NCBI RefSeq assembly: GCF_000300235.2
Contig: NZ_CP004388.1
Coordinates: 3,790,001 to 3,854,000, forward strand
Direction of reading: 5' to 3'
Length of the DNA: 64,000 bases
From: Thalassospira xiamenensis M-5 = DSM 17429
GTDB lineage: Bacteria > Pseudomonadota > Alphaproteobacteria > Rhodospirillales > Thalassospiraceae
This document shows positions 46,587-55,911 of this stretch, one piece after another. The notes below the pieces were generated by a model. It was not told the DNA's origin, did not search any database, and worked only from the letters and a program-made list of their open reading frames with translations. The position numbers were made by a program, and so were the translations under genes. Position 1 is the stretch's first letter. Each line of letters begins with the position of its first letter.

Positions 46587-48254
46587 ATGAGCGATAATGC
46601 CCTGCTGCCCGAACTGACCCGGCTTTGCGATGATGCGCTGGCGGCCCTTGCCCCGGTGCATCACGCCGCCGAAACCGCCATGCGCGAAAGCGTGACGGTG
46701 GATGGCAAAATCGATGCCAGCGCACTGGATGAAAACCAGTATGCCGCCCATGGCTTTGCATGGTTTTCCACCTATGTCACAGCCCTTAAGCAGATGAAGG
46801 CATGGTCTGAACGCCTTGAAACGCAGGGCAAATTCGGAACGCTTGAACAATTGATCCTTCAGGCGGCCTTTGGCGAATATCTCGCACAAATTCAGGGCGG
46901 CATCGCGATGTCGCAGGGCGAGTTCATCCGTCTTTCAACCCTTGGCGTTCCCGGCGATGTGATAGCCGCCCTTGGCGACAGCCGCGCGGTTGCGACCCTG
47001 ACCGGTTCGGGCAACAGCGACGCCACCCGGCGCGCCATTGCCGACCAGATCAAGGACAGCCTTGATACCGGCCGCTTTGGCGAAACCGGGCTTGAAGACG
47101 AAACCCTTGATATGGTCCGCGACCAGTTCCGGCGCTTTGTCAATGAAAAGGTCAGCCCGCATGCCCATGGCTGGCACGAACGCGATGAACTGATCCCGAT
47201 TGAAATTATCAACGAGATGTCCGAACTGGGCGTTTTCGGCCTGACCATCCCCGAAGAATACGGCGGGCTTGGCATGGGCAAAACCGCGATGTGCGTCGTG
47301 ACCGAGGAACTCTCGCGCGGCTATATCGGGGTGGGCTCGCTTGGCACCCGGTCCGAAATTGCCGCCGAACTGATCCGCCTTGGCGGCACCGACGCGCAGA
47401 AAGAACATTACCTGCCGAAACTGGCATCGGGTGAAATCCTGCCAACCGCGGTCTTCACCGAACCCAATAACGGATCGGATCTGGCGCATCTGCGCACGCG
47501 CGCGACCAAGGATGGCGATACCTATAAGGTCACCGGCAACAAAACATGGATTACCCACGCGGCGCGTTCCGACCTGATGACGCTTCTGGCGCGCACCAAC
47601 CCCGATGAAACCGGATATCGCGGGCTATCCATGCTGCTTGCCGAAAAGCCGCGCGGCACGAATACCGATCCGTTCCCGGCCAAGGGCATGAGCGGCGGCG
47701 AGATCGAGGTGCTTGGCTATCGCGGCATGAAGGAATACGAACTGTCGTTTGACGGCTTCGAAGTCCCGGCCGAAAACCTTCTGGGCGGGGATGAGGGCCA
47801 GGGCTTCAAACAATTGATGGCGACCTTTGAATCGGCGCGCATCCAGACGGCTGCGCGTGCCGTTGGCGTCGCCCAGAACGCGCTTGAAATCGGGATGCGC
47901 TATGCACAGGACCGCATCCAGTTTTCCAATCCGCTTTACAGCTTCCCGCGGGTTTACGGCAAAATCGCCTGGATGGTGGTTGAAACCATGATCGCGCGCC
48001 AACTGACCTATTTTTCCGCCATCGAGAAAGATCAGGATATCCGCTGCGATATCGAGGCCGGCATGGCAAAGCTTCTGGGCGCGCGCGTTGCGTGGTCGAA
48101 CGCCGATAACGCGCTTCAGATCCATGGCGGCAATGGCTACGCGCTTGAATACCAGATCAGCCGGGTTCTGTGCGATGCCCGCATCCTGAACATTTTCGAA
48201 GGGGCGGCCGAAATACAGGCGCATGTGGTGACCCGCGGTCTTCTGGGCCGATAG
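46587..48254 (+). CDS. mcd: (2S)-Methylsuccinyl-CoA dehydrogenase
   Basis: FAD-dependent acyl-CoA dehydrogenase of 555 residues that oxidises methylsuccinyl-CoA to mesaconyl-CoA. The start is the ATG at 46587 with GAGGATC upstream. About 150 extra N-terminal residues precede the standard dehydrogenase domain (FGLTIPEEYGGLGMGKTAMC onward), as is usual for this enzyme. Further family segments are AVFTEPNNGSDLAHLRTRA, VTGNKTWITHAARSD and the C-terminal QIHGGNGYALEYQISRVLCDARI. Adjacent ccr and ecm supply the two steps before it, which makes the substrate assignment strong. Electrons should go to the ETF encoded at 61561-63261. Confidence 0.92.
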   Translation: MSDNALLPELTRLCDDALAALAPVHHAAETAMRESVTVDGKIDASALDENQYAAHGFAWFSTYVTALKQMKAWSERLETQGKFGTLEQLILQAAFGEYLAQIQGGIAMSQGEFIRLSTLGVPGDVIAALGDSRAVATLTGSGNSDATRRAIADQIKDSLDTGRFGETGLEDETLDMVRDQFRRFVNEKVSPHAHGWHERDELIPIEIINEMSELGVFGLTIPEEYGGLGMGKTAMCVVTEELSRGYIGVGSLGTRSEIAAELIRLGGTDAQKEHYLPKLASGEILPTAVFTEPNNGSDLAHLRTRATKDGDTYKVTGNKTWITHAARSDLMTLLARTNPDETGYRGLSMLLAEKPRGTNTDPFPAKGMSGGEIEVLGYRGMKEYELSFDGFEVPAENLLGGDEGQGFKQLMATFESARIQTAARAVGVAQNALEIGMRYAQDRIQFSNPLYSFPRVYGKIAWMVVETMIARQLTYFSAIEKDQDIRCDIEAGMAKLLGARVAWSNADNALQIHGGNGYALEYQISRVLCDARILNIFEGAAEIQAHVVTRGLLGR

Positions 48255-48324
48255 CCAACGATTGGCCCCCCTGATGTCGTCTCTCTAGCGAACCGTGGCC
48301 CCGGTGAAAAACCTGGGCAAACTT

Positions 48325-48352
48325 GGCCCGTCACCCTTGACGGGCCTCTTTC
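48325..48352 (+). terminator. Rho-independent terminator after mcd
   Basis: GGCCCGTCA (48325-48333) pairs perfectly with TGACGGGCC (48338-48346) around CCCT, followed by TCTTTCTT. It lies 70 bp after the mcd stop. Confidence 0.85.
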
Positions 48353-48487
48353 TTGTGTCAACCTAAAGTATGATATCTCTATACCCACCCGACGGTGGTA
48401 ACATTACCTTAATCAGCAGGTAAAAAACCGAAAAATCGAAGCCTGCGCGGCCTGATGTGCCGATGGGGAAACAGGGAGAGACGTTTC

Positions 48488-50587
48488 ATGAATCACGCGT
48501 CTGCATCACCGGAAAATACAATTTTCACGCGTGCAAATGCTGCGCGTGAAATCTTTGACAAACATGCCGACAAGCTCGCCGAAAGCCTTCTGGCCGAGCT
48601 GTTTGGCACAGGCCAAAGCAGCCGCAATCCGCACGATCCGAAGGCCCATGTCAGCGAACTGGCCAAACGCCTGCGCACCTTGATGGCCGCCAATAGCGGA
48701 TCGGATTTCGATGCCTGCTTTGCCGATCACATTCTGGCCGATGCCATTGCCGGCATCCCCGCCAGCCGCATCGTGCAGGCCTACCACAACACAATCGAAA
48801 ATTTCGCCAGACTGGCAGCATCCGAGGGACGCGGCCGACGCGATCCCGGCGTTCTCGATGCCTGCCGTTCGATGCTGATGGGCGATATGGCCTGCCTGAT
48901 GGCCAAGGCCGAACGCCACGCGGCACAGGCAAGGTCGGCATCGGAAATCCAGTCGATGTCGGAAATCATCGAACGCGAAACCGATAACATCATCGCCGAA
49001 GTCGGATTTCAGGCCGGGCGCACCAATGACGTCGCGCAAACCATGGCATCCGATGCGCATGATCTGTCGGAACTGGTGGAACGGATCACGTCAACCACCG
49101 CCATTGCCAGCAACAATGTCTCCACCGTCGCCTCCGCGACCGAGGAACTGCAGGCATCGAGCGAGGAAATCGCCGATCGCATCCACAAAACCAACGACAT
49201 CACCAGTCAGGCCGTGACCCGTGCACAGGAAACATCGGTCACGATGAACAGCCTGTCAGACACCGCAAGCGAGATCGGCAAGGTTGTCGATATCGTCAAA
49301 CGCATTTCCGATCAGACCAAGATGCTGGCGCTTAACGCAACCATCGAAGCCGCCCGCGCGGGCGATGCCGGTAAGGGTTTTGCCGTTGTTGCCAACGAGG
49401 TGAAAAACCTCGCATCCCAAACCGAAAAAGCCATTTCCGACATCAACGCCCAGATCACCGCCATTCAGGACGCAACCTCCGACGCCGTTGGCGCGATTGA
49501 GGGCATCGGCGGCGCGATTGACGAAGTCAGCCAGCTTTCATCGGATATCGCATCATCCGTCCAGCAACAGACCGCCGCCATCAGCGAGATTTCAACCAGC
49601 GCACAGGAAGTGTCCACCCATATGCAGGGCATTTCCAGCGACATCGCACTGGCCAGTGAAAGATCGCACAATGCCAGCAAGACATCGGAAAACCTGCGTA
49701 TTCTTTCTTCGAATATCCGCAAGGATATCAACGAAATGGAAAACCGGTTCCGCGTTGTTCTGCGCACCAGTGACAGCAGCAACCGCCGCAATCAGGAACG
49801 CGTCCCGATTGCCGTTGATATCGAAATGGATTTCGGCAATGGCGACAAACGCAAAGGCGTTTCCGCCGATATGTCGGTTGCCGGTCTTCTGGCGCGCATC
49901 AAGGCCAGCGATCAGGACAATGGCAAACCGGTTTCGATCCTGCTTGATGGCAGCACGCGTTTGCATGGCATCCTGAAGGCGGTTTCAGGTCTGGGATCGC
50001 ATGTCCAATTCACCGAACTGGACGAAGACGCCAACCGCACGATCATGGGGCTTTTGCAAAAAACCCGCGATCACGACAACAAGATCGCCGAACTGGGCGC
50101 ACCCTTGGCGGCCCAACTGGCAAAGACACTCGAAAACGGTATCCGCAATGGCGAGATCCGCAAAGATGATCTGTTCCGTCCCCGCTACGAACCGATTGAG
50201 GGCTCTGATCCGATACAGTTCATGACGCCCTATATCCCCTTTACCGACCGGCATTTCACCCCCTTGCAGGAAGAAATCCTGCAAAAGGACAAACATATCG
50301 TGTTTGCCGCCGGGGTGGATATCAACGGCTTCCTGCCGACGCATAACAAGGTTTACAGCCAGCCACAGCGCCCCGGTGAACCGGCATGGAACATGGGCAA
50401 TTGCCGCAACCGGCGCATCTTTGACGACCGGGCTGGCCTGATGGCGGCGCGCAACACCAAACCCAAACTGTTGCAGACCTATTTCCGCGACATGGGATCG
50501 GAAGTCGTGTTCATGAAGGAATGCGACATCCCGGTTGTCGTGAACGGCGAACAATGGGGCAATCTGCGCATCGGATATCGCGCCTGA
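48488..50587 (+). CDS. Cytoplasmic chemoreceptor with PilZ domain
   Basis: A 699-residue methyl-accepting chemotaxis protein with no transmembrane segment. The start at 48488 has GGAGAG upstream. An N-terminal helical domain of about 160 residues ([20 protein letters not shown]) is followed by the signalling coiled coil (about 190-420), whose tip includes [18 protein letters not shown] and [14 protein letters not shown] PilZ domain (about 430-535) follows, with both c-di-GMP motifs, RxxxR (R434-R438) and D-x-S-x2-G (D461-G466). The C-terminal domain (about 560-699) has [20 protein letters not shown], a PAS-like ligand module frequent in alphaproteobacterial receptors. It suggests a receptor that senses an internal state together with c-di-GMP. 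Confidence 0.9.
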   Translation: MNHASASPENTIFTRANAAREIFDKHADKLAESLLAELFGTGQSSRNPHDPKAHVSELAKRLRTLMAANSGSDFDACFADHILADAIAGIPASRIVQAYHNTIENFARLAASEGRGRRDPGVLDACRSMLMGDMACLMAKAERHAAQARSASEIQSMSEIIERETDNIIAEVGFQAGRTNDVAQTMASDAHDLSELVERITSTTAIASNNVSTVASATEELQASSEEIADRIHKTNDITSQAVTRAQETSVTMNSLSDTASEIGKVVDIVKRISDQTKMLALNATIEAARAGDAGKGFAVVANEVKNLASQTEKAISDINAQITAIQDATSDAVGAIEGIGGAIDEVSQLSSDIASSVQQQTAAISEISTSAQEVSTHMQGISSDIALASERSHNASKTSENLRILSSNIRKDINEMENRFRVVLRTSDSSNRRNQERVPIAVDIEMDFGNGDKRKGVSADMSVAGLLARIKASDQDNGKPVSILLDGSTRLHGILKAVSGLGSHVQFTELDEDANRTIMGLLQKTRDHDNKIAELGAPLAAQLAKTLENGIRNGEIRKDDLFRPRYEPIEGSDPIQFMTPYIPFTDRHFTPLQEEILQKDKHIVFAAGVDINGFLPTHNKVYSQPQRPGEPAWNMGNCRNRRIFDDRAGLMAARNTKPKLLQTYFRDMGSEVVFMKECDIPVVVNGEQWGNLRIGYRA

Positions 50588-50621
50588 TCAGATCGGGCTG
50601 CCCGCCAGATCGCAGATTGAA

Positions 50622-50660
50622 AAAAGGGGCAGATCACAAGACCTGCCCCTTTTGCATTTT
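50622..50660. terminator. Bidirectional terminator between convergent genes
   Basis: AAAAGGGGCAG (50622-50632) pairs perfectly with CTGCCCCTTTT (50643-50653) around 10 nt, with A-rich and T-rich flanks. It serves both the chemoreceptor gene and the convergent flavoprotein gene. Confidence 0.85.
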
Positions 50661-50663
50661 GAC

Positions 50664-52007
50664 CTAGCGAAATTCGAACAGTTCGGTATGGAATGATTTG
50701 GCAGGCAACCCCTCGCGGACCAGATCGCGTTTCAGGGCTGCGGCAAACGGCTGTGGCCCACAGAACCAGAAACTGGCGGCATGCCAGTCGGGGATATCGG
50801 CTCGAACCCGGTCCGCTTTCAAAAGGCCATCCACATCATCACGCCAGACATGCAGGGTAACACCGGCCTTGTGCGCCAGTTGCCTGATACGGTCCATCAG
50901 GGTCGCATCCTCGCTCGGGGCGACCTGATAGAAATCGATCTTCTGTTCGCCCGCAGCCGGTTTCAGCGCGAGTTCTTCAAGTTTTGCAAGGAACGGGGTC
51001 AAACCGATACCACCGGCAATCCAGACCTGACGATCATTGCCCTGCCCAAAGGTGAACCGGCCATAGGGCCCTTCAAGCCGGACGTCACCCCCGACGCGCA
51101 AATTATCCGGCAATGTTTCCGTATAATCGCCCAGTGCCTTCACCAGCAGGGTTATCTGCGGGAATTCCGGGTTCCAGTGCGAGGAAATCGTAAAGGGATG
51201 CGGGCGTTCGTCATCCCCAAAGGCAACGCACGCAAACTGCCCTGCCTTGTGCCCCTTCCAGCCCGCCTCGGGCATGATGGTGATCTGCACGGTATCGATA
51301 TCAGGCAGACGCACAAGATTGACGATCTTTCCGGCGACCTGCCGGTTACGGCCCACCCGCCCGGCAAGGACAATACATGCCGATATCGTGCCCGCGATCA
51401 GAAGCACAGCCGTCACAATGCCAATCGGGCTGATCCAGTTGCCAAATTCAAACAGCAACGTCGCGTGCACCACCAGCACCAGATACGCCGCAGCGATAAA
51501 GGTGTGTGTTTTGGCAAACCAGCGATAGGGAAACCATTTGATCAGCGCAATAATCATCAGGGCCGCGGCAACATAGAACGCCCATTCGCCAATCCCCTCG
51601 GCAAAGCCGCGCTGACCGGCAAAGAAGCCCTGTAACTGGGAAAATCCGGTCTGATCCCCATGCGACCTGCGCCGACCGCCTTCAATCAGACCAAGGGCCG
51701 ATGCCCATTTCGGGCCATTCGACCAAAGCCAGTGGATCACGGATGTCACCAGAACCGTAATGCCAAGCCATTTATGCAACCGATAGGTTTTATCCAAGCC
51801 GCCAGTATAATCTTCAAGCCATACCGGACGTGTCGCCAGGATCATGATCAGGCTCATGATAGCAATCGACAGGGTGCCAAAATACTGGACCATGAAATTT
51901 CGAAGCTGAATGAATTCGGCAACCTCGAACAGGCCCGGATTGGCCGCCAGCCAAAGCAGCGTAATCACAGAAAGAAAACCGGCATAAATGAAGGATATGT
52001 TTTTCAT
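50664..52007 (-). CDS. Ferric-reductase-like transmembrane flavoprotein
   Basis: A 447-residue membrane oxidoreductase. The N-terminal half has about six spans with histidines in a ferric-reductase-like heme core (LHKWLGITVLVTSVIHWLW; AKTHTFIAAAYLVLVVHATLLFEF). The C-terminal half is a ferredoxin-NADP reductase module: FAD site HPFTISSHWNPE, phosphate contact VRLEGPYGRFTF and NAD site WIAGGIGLTPFLAKL, ending CGPQPFAAALKRDL. It would pass electrons from NAD(P)H through FAD and heme across the membrane; the acceptor is unknown. The ATG at 52007 is used, with a weak site; an upstream GTG is less likely. An operator-like dyad lies about 100 bp upstream. Confidence 0.88.
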   Translation of the reverse strand: MKNISFIYAGFLSVITLLWLAANPGLFEVAEFIQLRNFMVQYFGTLSIAIMSLIMILATRPVWLEDYTGGLDKTYRLHKWLGITVLVTSVIHWLWSNGPKWASALGLIEGGRRRSHGDQTGFSQLQGFFAGQRGFAEGIGEWAFYVAAALMIIALIKWFPYRWFAKTHTFIAAAYLVLVVHATLLFEFGNWISPIGIVTAVLLIAGTISACIVLAGRVGRNRQVAGKIVNLVRLPDIDTVQITIMPEAGWKGHKAGQFACVAFGDDERPHPFTISSHWNPEFPQITLLVKALGDYTETLPDNLRVGGDVRLEGPYGRFTFGQGNDRQVWIAGGIGLTPFLAKLEELALKPAAGEQKIDFYQVAPSEDATLMDRIRQLAHKAGVTLHVWRDDVDGLLKADRVRADIPDWHAASFWFCGPQPFAAALKRDLVREGLPAKSFHTELFEFR

Positions 52008-52108
52008 GATCGTGGTCCCGAATGTCACCCCGCAGCCGGGAACACCCCGACAACGGAATGAACTAACCAGAAAAACTTCACCATATTATGCCAAATGGGG
52101 CATTAACT

Positions 52109-52144
52109 TGTATCAAACCGTATCAAAATACCGGTTCTGATACA
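52109..52144. promoter_or_regulatory. Operator-like dyad upstream of flavoprotein gene
   Basis: TGTATCA (52109-52115) and TGATACA (52138-52144) are inverted, with inner AACCG/CGGTT also pairing, and a TATCA direct repeat 11 bp along. The spacing from the start codon (about 100 bp) suits a promoter operator. Confidence 0.4.
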
Positions 52145-52190
52145 AAAGGCGGGAAATCGATATCCCCGCCCTGTTGCATTTCCCGTCCTG

Positions 52191-53369
52191 TCAGCTATGC
52201 GAATGCAAAACCGCCTCGGCAATTTCGCGTTCGACATCCGCCGGATAGGCATAGAATCCCGGCTTGAATGACGATGCCCCACCCGATGCCAGCCAGTCGA
52301 TCCCGCGGATCAGAATGGCCGAAAACGGATCAAACAGATCCTTGCCCGATCCCCCCATGCCCGGTGCCAGGTTCAGAAGGCTTCCACGGTTCAGAAGGTA
52401 AACTTCCTTGCCATTCTCAAGCGTGAAACGCTCGATATAACGGCGCATGCGGGTGCGTTCCTGCGTATCAAGCCATTTGACGTCAATTTCGGTATTGGAA
52501 TGCCCGACATTGACCAGAATGACACCACGACGCGCCAGCTTGATCTGATCCGCGCCAAGGATGCCGGAAAAACCCGTCGCGGTAACGACAATCGCACACT
52601 CCCGAAGCCCGTCTTCAAGGCCAACAACCCGGCAACCGTGATGCTGGGCTTCAAGGGCCCGGACCGGATCGCGTTCGGCGACCGATACCACCGCACCCAG
52701 ATTGCGCGCCCGTTCCGCAACGCCGCGCCCGACCGGACCAAAACCGATCACCAGAACCGAACGACCATAAAGCGCCAGACCGGTGACATTGGAAAACACC
52801 GGCCACATTTCCTGCGCCACGTGATGGCGATTATGCAGACGATCCTTGATCGCGATATCGTTCCAGTTAAAGACCGGGAAGGTGAAATCAAGCTTTTCAA
52901 CGCGGTGAACACCCGTCGTGGTCGCTTCAAGCGCGCCATCAACCTTATGGCCCTTTTTCACGAACGCCTCGATCAGCTCCCCACCCATATCGGCCACGAT
53001 ATCGGCCGGGCTGTCTGACAGGATATCGATGCTTTTGGCATATTCATCGGGCGTCATGCCGGAAAAGGCATGAACCTCGACCCCGTTCGCCGCCAGATAG
53101 GCCGCCGCAACATCATCGGTACTGTCGGGGTTGCACGCGCCCACCTTGACCGTGGCACCCGCTTTGACAAACGGCAGCAGGGTCGGAATGGTGTCTTCAA
53201 GAACGTGCTGGAAACTGACGATGGTTTTGTCACGCAGGTCGCGTTTGGCAACGTAATTGCCGTATTTGGCGGTCACCGGGCAGATCACCTCGCGCCAGGC
53301 AAGGGTTTCATCGGTGATATTGGCGGCAAGTGCCGGATCCTTGATACGGCTGGTCGTCGAGGTGGTCAT
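52191..53369 (-). CDS. Adenosylhomocysteinase-like NAD-dependent protein
   Basis: A 392-residue member of the S-adenosylhomocysteine hydrolase superfamily, clearly shorter than true SAHH (usually 430-475). Preserved features are CNPDSTDDVAAAYL (SAHH has NPLSTQDD), DMGGEL, TTTGVHRVEKL, NWNDIAIKDRLHN with the catalytic lysine, and the NAD loop VIGFGPVGRG. The C-terminal NAD-contact KPDHYRY of SAHH is replaced by a KPGFYAYPAD-type ending. The fold and NAD use are likely, but the substrate may differ from SAH. It is followed by a terminator-like T-poor region and preceded by a nested dyad, and stands alone between the flavoprotein and GST genes. Confidence 0.82.
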   Translation of the reverse strand: MTTSTTSRIKDPALAANITDETLAWREVICPVTAKYGNYVAKRDLRDKTIVSFQHVLEDTIPTLLPFVKAGATVKVGACNPDSTDDVAAAYLAANGVEVHAFSGMTPDEYAKSIDILSDSPADIVADMGGELIEAFVKKGHKVDGALEATTTGVHRVEKLDFTFPVFNWNDIAIKDRLHNRHHVAQEMWPVFSNVTGLALYGRSVLVIGFGPVGRGVAERARNLGAVVSVAERDPVRALEAQHHGCRVVGLEDGLRECAIVVTATGFSGILGADQIKLARRGVILVNVGHSNTEIDVKWLDTQERTRMRRYIERFTLENGKEVYLLNRGSLLNLAPGMGGSGKDLFDPFSAILIRGIDWLASGGASSFKPGFYAYPADVEREIAEAVLHSHS

Positions 53370-53432
53370 GGGTGGGCTCGCTTGAAACGTGGGACGAATA
53401 CTGGATTACCCCCATGTGTTAATCCCAGCCCG

Positions 53433-53480
53433 GCCGGATGAAAAGCATTTCTGACCGGCTGGTCAGATTTTTCATCCGGC
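53433..53480. promoter_or_regulatory. Nested dyad between GST and SAHH-like genes
   Basis: Outer arms GCCGGATGAAAA (53433-53444) and TTTTCATCCGGC (53469-53480) are perfect; inside is CTGACC/GGTCAG (53451-53466), a TetR-type symmetry. It may terminate the GST transcript or be an operator for the SAHH-like gene, whose start is 64 bp away. Confidence 0.45.
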
Positions 53481-53509
53481 GGGCCAATTGATTACACAAC
53501 CCCGGCAAA

Positions 53510-54214
53510 CTAAGGACGCGCCGGAATTTCCAGACCACGCTTGACCGCCGGTCGCGCAAGCCCGCGTTCAAGCCATGCCGGAACGTTTTTCAGACTGTCA
53601 TAATCAACCAGTGCCCCGGCATCATAGAAACCGATCAGATTGCGCACCCAGCCAAGGGTCGCGATATCGGCAATGGTATATTCATCACCCATGATCCAGT
53701 CACGCCCGGCAAGACGGGTTTCGAGAACCCCCAGCAAACGTTTGGATTCCCCAACATACCGATCCCGCGGGCGTTTATCCTCATACTCGCGCCCGGCAAA
53801 TTTGTGGAAAAAGCCAAGTTGACCAAATATCGGGCCAATCGCCGCCATCTGGAAAAACACCCACTGGATGGTTTCGATCCGGGCAATCGGATCAGATGGC
53901 AGGAATTTTCCGGTTTTTTCCGCCAGATACAAAAGAATTGCCCCCGATTCAAACAGGCCAACCGGTTTTCCATCCGGCCCGTTCGGATCAAGAATGGCCG
54001 GAATTTTACCATTCGGGTTCAGCGAAAGGAATTCCGGCGTCCAGGTTTCATCCTTGCCGATATCGATGAAATGCGGCTCGTAATCGATGCCGGTTTCTTC
54101 CAGCATGATCGAAACCTTGACCCCGTTCGGCGTCGGCAGGGAATAAAGCTGCAGGATATCGGGGTTCTTCGCTGGCCATCGCTTGGTGATGTCAAATGCG
54201 GACAGATCAGCCAT
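53510..54214 (-). CDS. Glutathione S-transferase (YfcG/YghU-like)
   Basis: A 234-residue thioredoxin-fold GST, probably acting on glutathione disulfides. The start is the ATG at 54214 with AAGGA upstream. LYSLPTPNGVKVSIMLEETG with the TPNG/asparagine site is typical of the Nu-class YfcG/YghU group, followed by NPNGKIPAILDPNGP (cis-proline) and LFESGAILLYLAEKTG (glutathione-binding ES). The C-terminal helical domain has DRYVGESKRLLGVLETRLAG and YTIADIATLGWVRN. It is monocistronic. Confidence 0.92.
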   Translation of the reverse strand: MADLSAFDITKRWPAKNPDILQLYSLPTPNGVKVSIMLEETGIDYEPHFIDIGKDETWTPEFLSLNPNGKIPAILDPNGPDGKPVGLFESGAILLYLAEKTGKFLPSDPIARIETIQWVFFQMAAIGPIFGQLGFFHKFAGREYEDKRPRDRYVGESKRLLGVLETRLAGRDWIMGDEYTIADIATLGWVRNLIGFYDAGALVDYDSLKNVPAWLERGLARPAVKRGLEIPARP

Positions 54215-54493
54215 CTGATTATTATCCTTCCTGATGAGGGTCATGGCAGTTGATGGGATCGCACATTGCGCCAGACCATCAACCCTTATCCAACGTGATG
54301 TCCCCAAGATGCAGGACAAGACGGCCTTCCCGCCAGCGCGAATTTGGCAATTGACTGTTTCCCGCCCTGTTTCAGTCCTGCGACAAAAACAGATCAGGCC
54401 AACCCGCACATGCAGATTGGCCTGACTGGACTGCGACATTCGGATCAGTATTCATCCGCTGCCGATATGGGATTGCCTAAACCGCGTGCGATA

Positions 54494-54934
54494 TTACCAC
54501 GCACGATAAGGCAGGAATTTGCCATCAAGGGTCACAACAACACGATCCCCCTTCGGATCGGCCTTGCGTTCGATATACATTTCGTAATCAATCGCGCTCA
54601 TGATGCCATCACCGAACTTCTCATGGATGATTTCTTTGATCGTTTCGCCGTAAACGCCCATGATTTCATAAATGCGGTAAACCGCCGGATCGGTCGGCAC
54701 CGCCTGTTCCCAGATTTTCATCGGGCATTCCTGCAACACGGCGGATGCCTCCGCCGGAAGCTCCAGCAGCGCCACCAGCATATCGGCCTTTTCCTTGGGC
54801 GCGGAATTCATGCCAAGGCAGACCGAGGTGGTCCAGACCGGGGACATGCCGATCTTGCTGGCGATTTCTTCCCAGCCAAGGCCCTTGGCTTTTTTGGACG
54901 TAATGATCAGTTCTTTCACATCTGCTTTTTTCAC
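54494..54934 (-). CDS. cynS: Cyanase (cyanate hydratase)
   Basis: Splits cyanate with bicarbonate into ammonia and CO2, giving 146 residues from the GTG at 54934. That GTG has a strong GGAG 7 nt upstream; an earlier GTG at 54952 has none. The catalytic triad of E. coli cyanase is conserved as R87 and E90 (in VYRIYEIMG) and S113 (in GIMSAIDYE). The HEKFGDGI and LDGKFLPY segments confirm the family. It is the last gene of the ABC transporter operon, 36 bp after the ATPase gene, which strongly suggests the transporter imports cyanate (or nitrate and cyanate). Confidence 0.95.
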   Translation of the reverse strand: MKKADVKELIITSKKAKGLGWEEIASKIGMSPVWTTSVCLGMNSAPKEKADMLVALLELPAEASAVLQECPMKIWEQAVPTDPAVYRIYEIMGVYGETIKEIIHEKFGDGIMSAIDYEMYIERKADPKGDRVVVTLDGKFLPYRAW

Positions 54935-54970
54935 AGCTTTTCTCCACTTCACTGTCTGTGTCGTTACGAA

Positions 54971-55900
54971 TTAGTCGGCACCATTCACCACCCGCGCACG
55001 CGCAGGTGTTTCCCCGGCACCTTTGTTGGATTTATTGGCGACCGGCCCGTTCAGGCCAAAACGGATGACGTTCGGTTCGGAAACGCCATCCTCGTCGCGT
55101 TTTCCGGCCAGTTCGCGGGACCGTTTGGCGAGGAATTCGACCAGATGGTTGCGAATGTCGTAATAGTCGGGATGATGGATGATATCGGCGCGGACACGCG
55201 GGCGTTCGATATCGACCTGAACCGATTCCGCGACCCGCGCATAGGGGCCGTTGGTCATCAGAAGGATGCGGTCGGCAAGAAGGATCGCCTCGTCCACATC
55301 ATGGGTGATCATGAAAACGGTCTGATCCGACCCGGCCCAGATGCGGATCAATTCATCCTGAATGCTGCCCCGCGTCAGGGCATCAAGCGCCCCAAACGGT
55401 TCATCCAGCAACAGCAATTCCGGCTGAATGGCAAAGGCCCGCGCAATCGAAACGCGCTGACGCATACCACCTGATAATTGCGATGGCTTGCGAAGCTCCG
55501 CCCCGCCGGTCAAGCCCACCATTTCCAGATATTTGATCGAATGATCATGGACCTGCTTCTTGGTCCAGTTGCGATGACGCGCCTGCACGGCAAAGGTCAC
55601 GTTTTTAAGCGCGGATAACCACGGCAACAGGGAATAGTTCTGAAACACGATGCCGCGATCAAGACTTGGCCCCGATACTTCCTTGCCATTCATGATCACC
55701 GCGCCGTCGGTCGGCTCGTCCAGCCCGGCAAGGATATTAAGGATCGTCGATTTGCCGCAGCCCGAATGACCGATGATGCAGACAAATTCGCCCTTTTCGA
55801 TGCCAAGATTGACGTTTTCAAACACGGTTAACGGATCGGAGCCCTTGGGGCCGGGAAACCGTTTGCTTAGTCCCTGTACGCTCAGGAAGGGTGTTGGCAT
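54971..55900 (-). CDS. ABC transporter ATPase, nitrate/cyanate type
   Basis: A 309-residue ATPase of the NitT/TauT class that powers uptake with the adjacent permease. Walker A is GHSGCGKST, the Q-loop VFQNYSLLPWL, signature LSGGMRQRVSIARA, Walker B LLLLDEPFGALD and the H-loop MITHDVDEA. The C-terminal extension of about 50 residues (after RSRELAGKRDEDG) is poorly conserved. The ATG at 55900 has AAGGA upstream. It lies between the permease gene and cynS. Substrate is inferred from cynS as cyanate, with nitrate possible. Confidence 0.94.
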   Translation of the reverse strand: MPTPFLSVQGLSKRFPGPKGSDPLTVFENVNLGIEKGEFVCIIGHSGCGKSTILNILAGLDEPTDGAVIMNGKEVSGPSLDRGIVFQNYSLLPWLSALKNVTFAVQARHRNWTKKQVHDHSIKYLEMVGLTGGAELRKPSQLSGGMRQRVSIARAFAIQPELLLLDEPFGALDALTRGSIQDELIRIWAGSDQTVFMITHDVDEAILLADRILLMTNGPYARVAESVQVDIERPRVRADIIHHPDYYDIRNHLVEFLAKRSRELAGKRDEDGVSEPNVIRFGLNGPVANKSNKGAGETPARARVVNGAD

Positions 55901-55911
55901 GGTGCTTTTCC

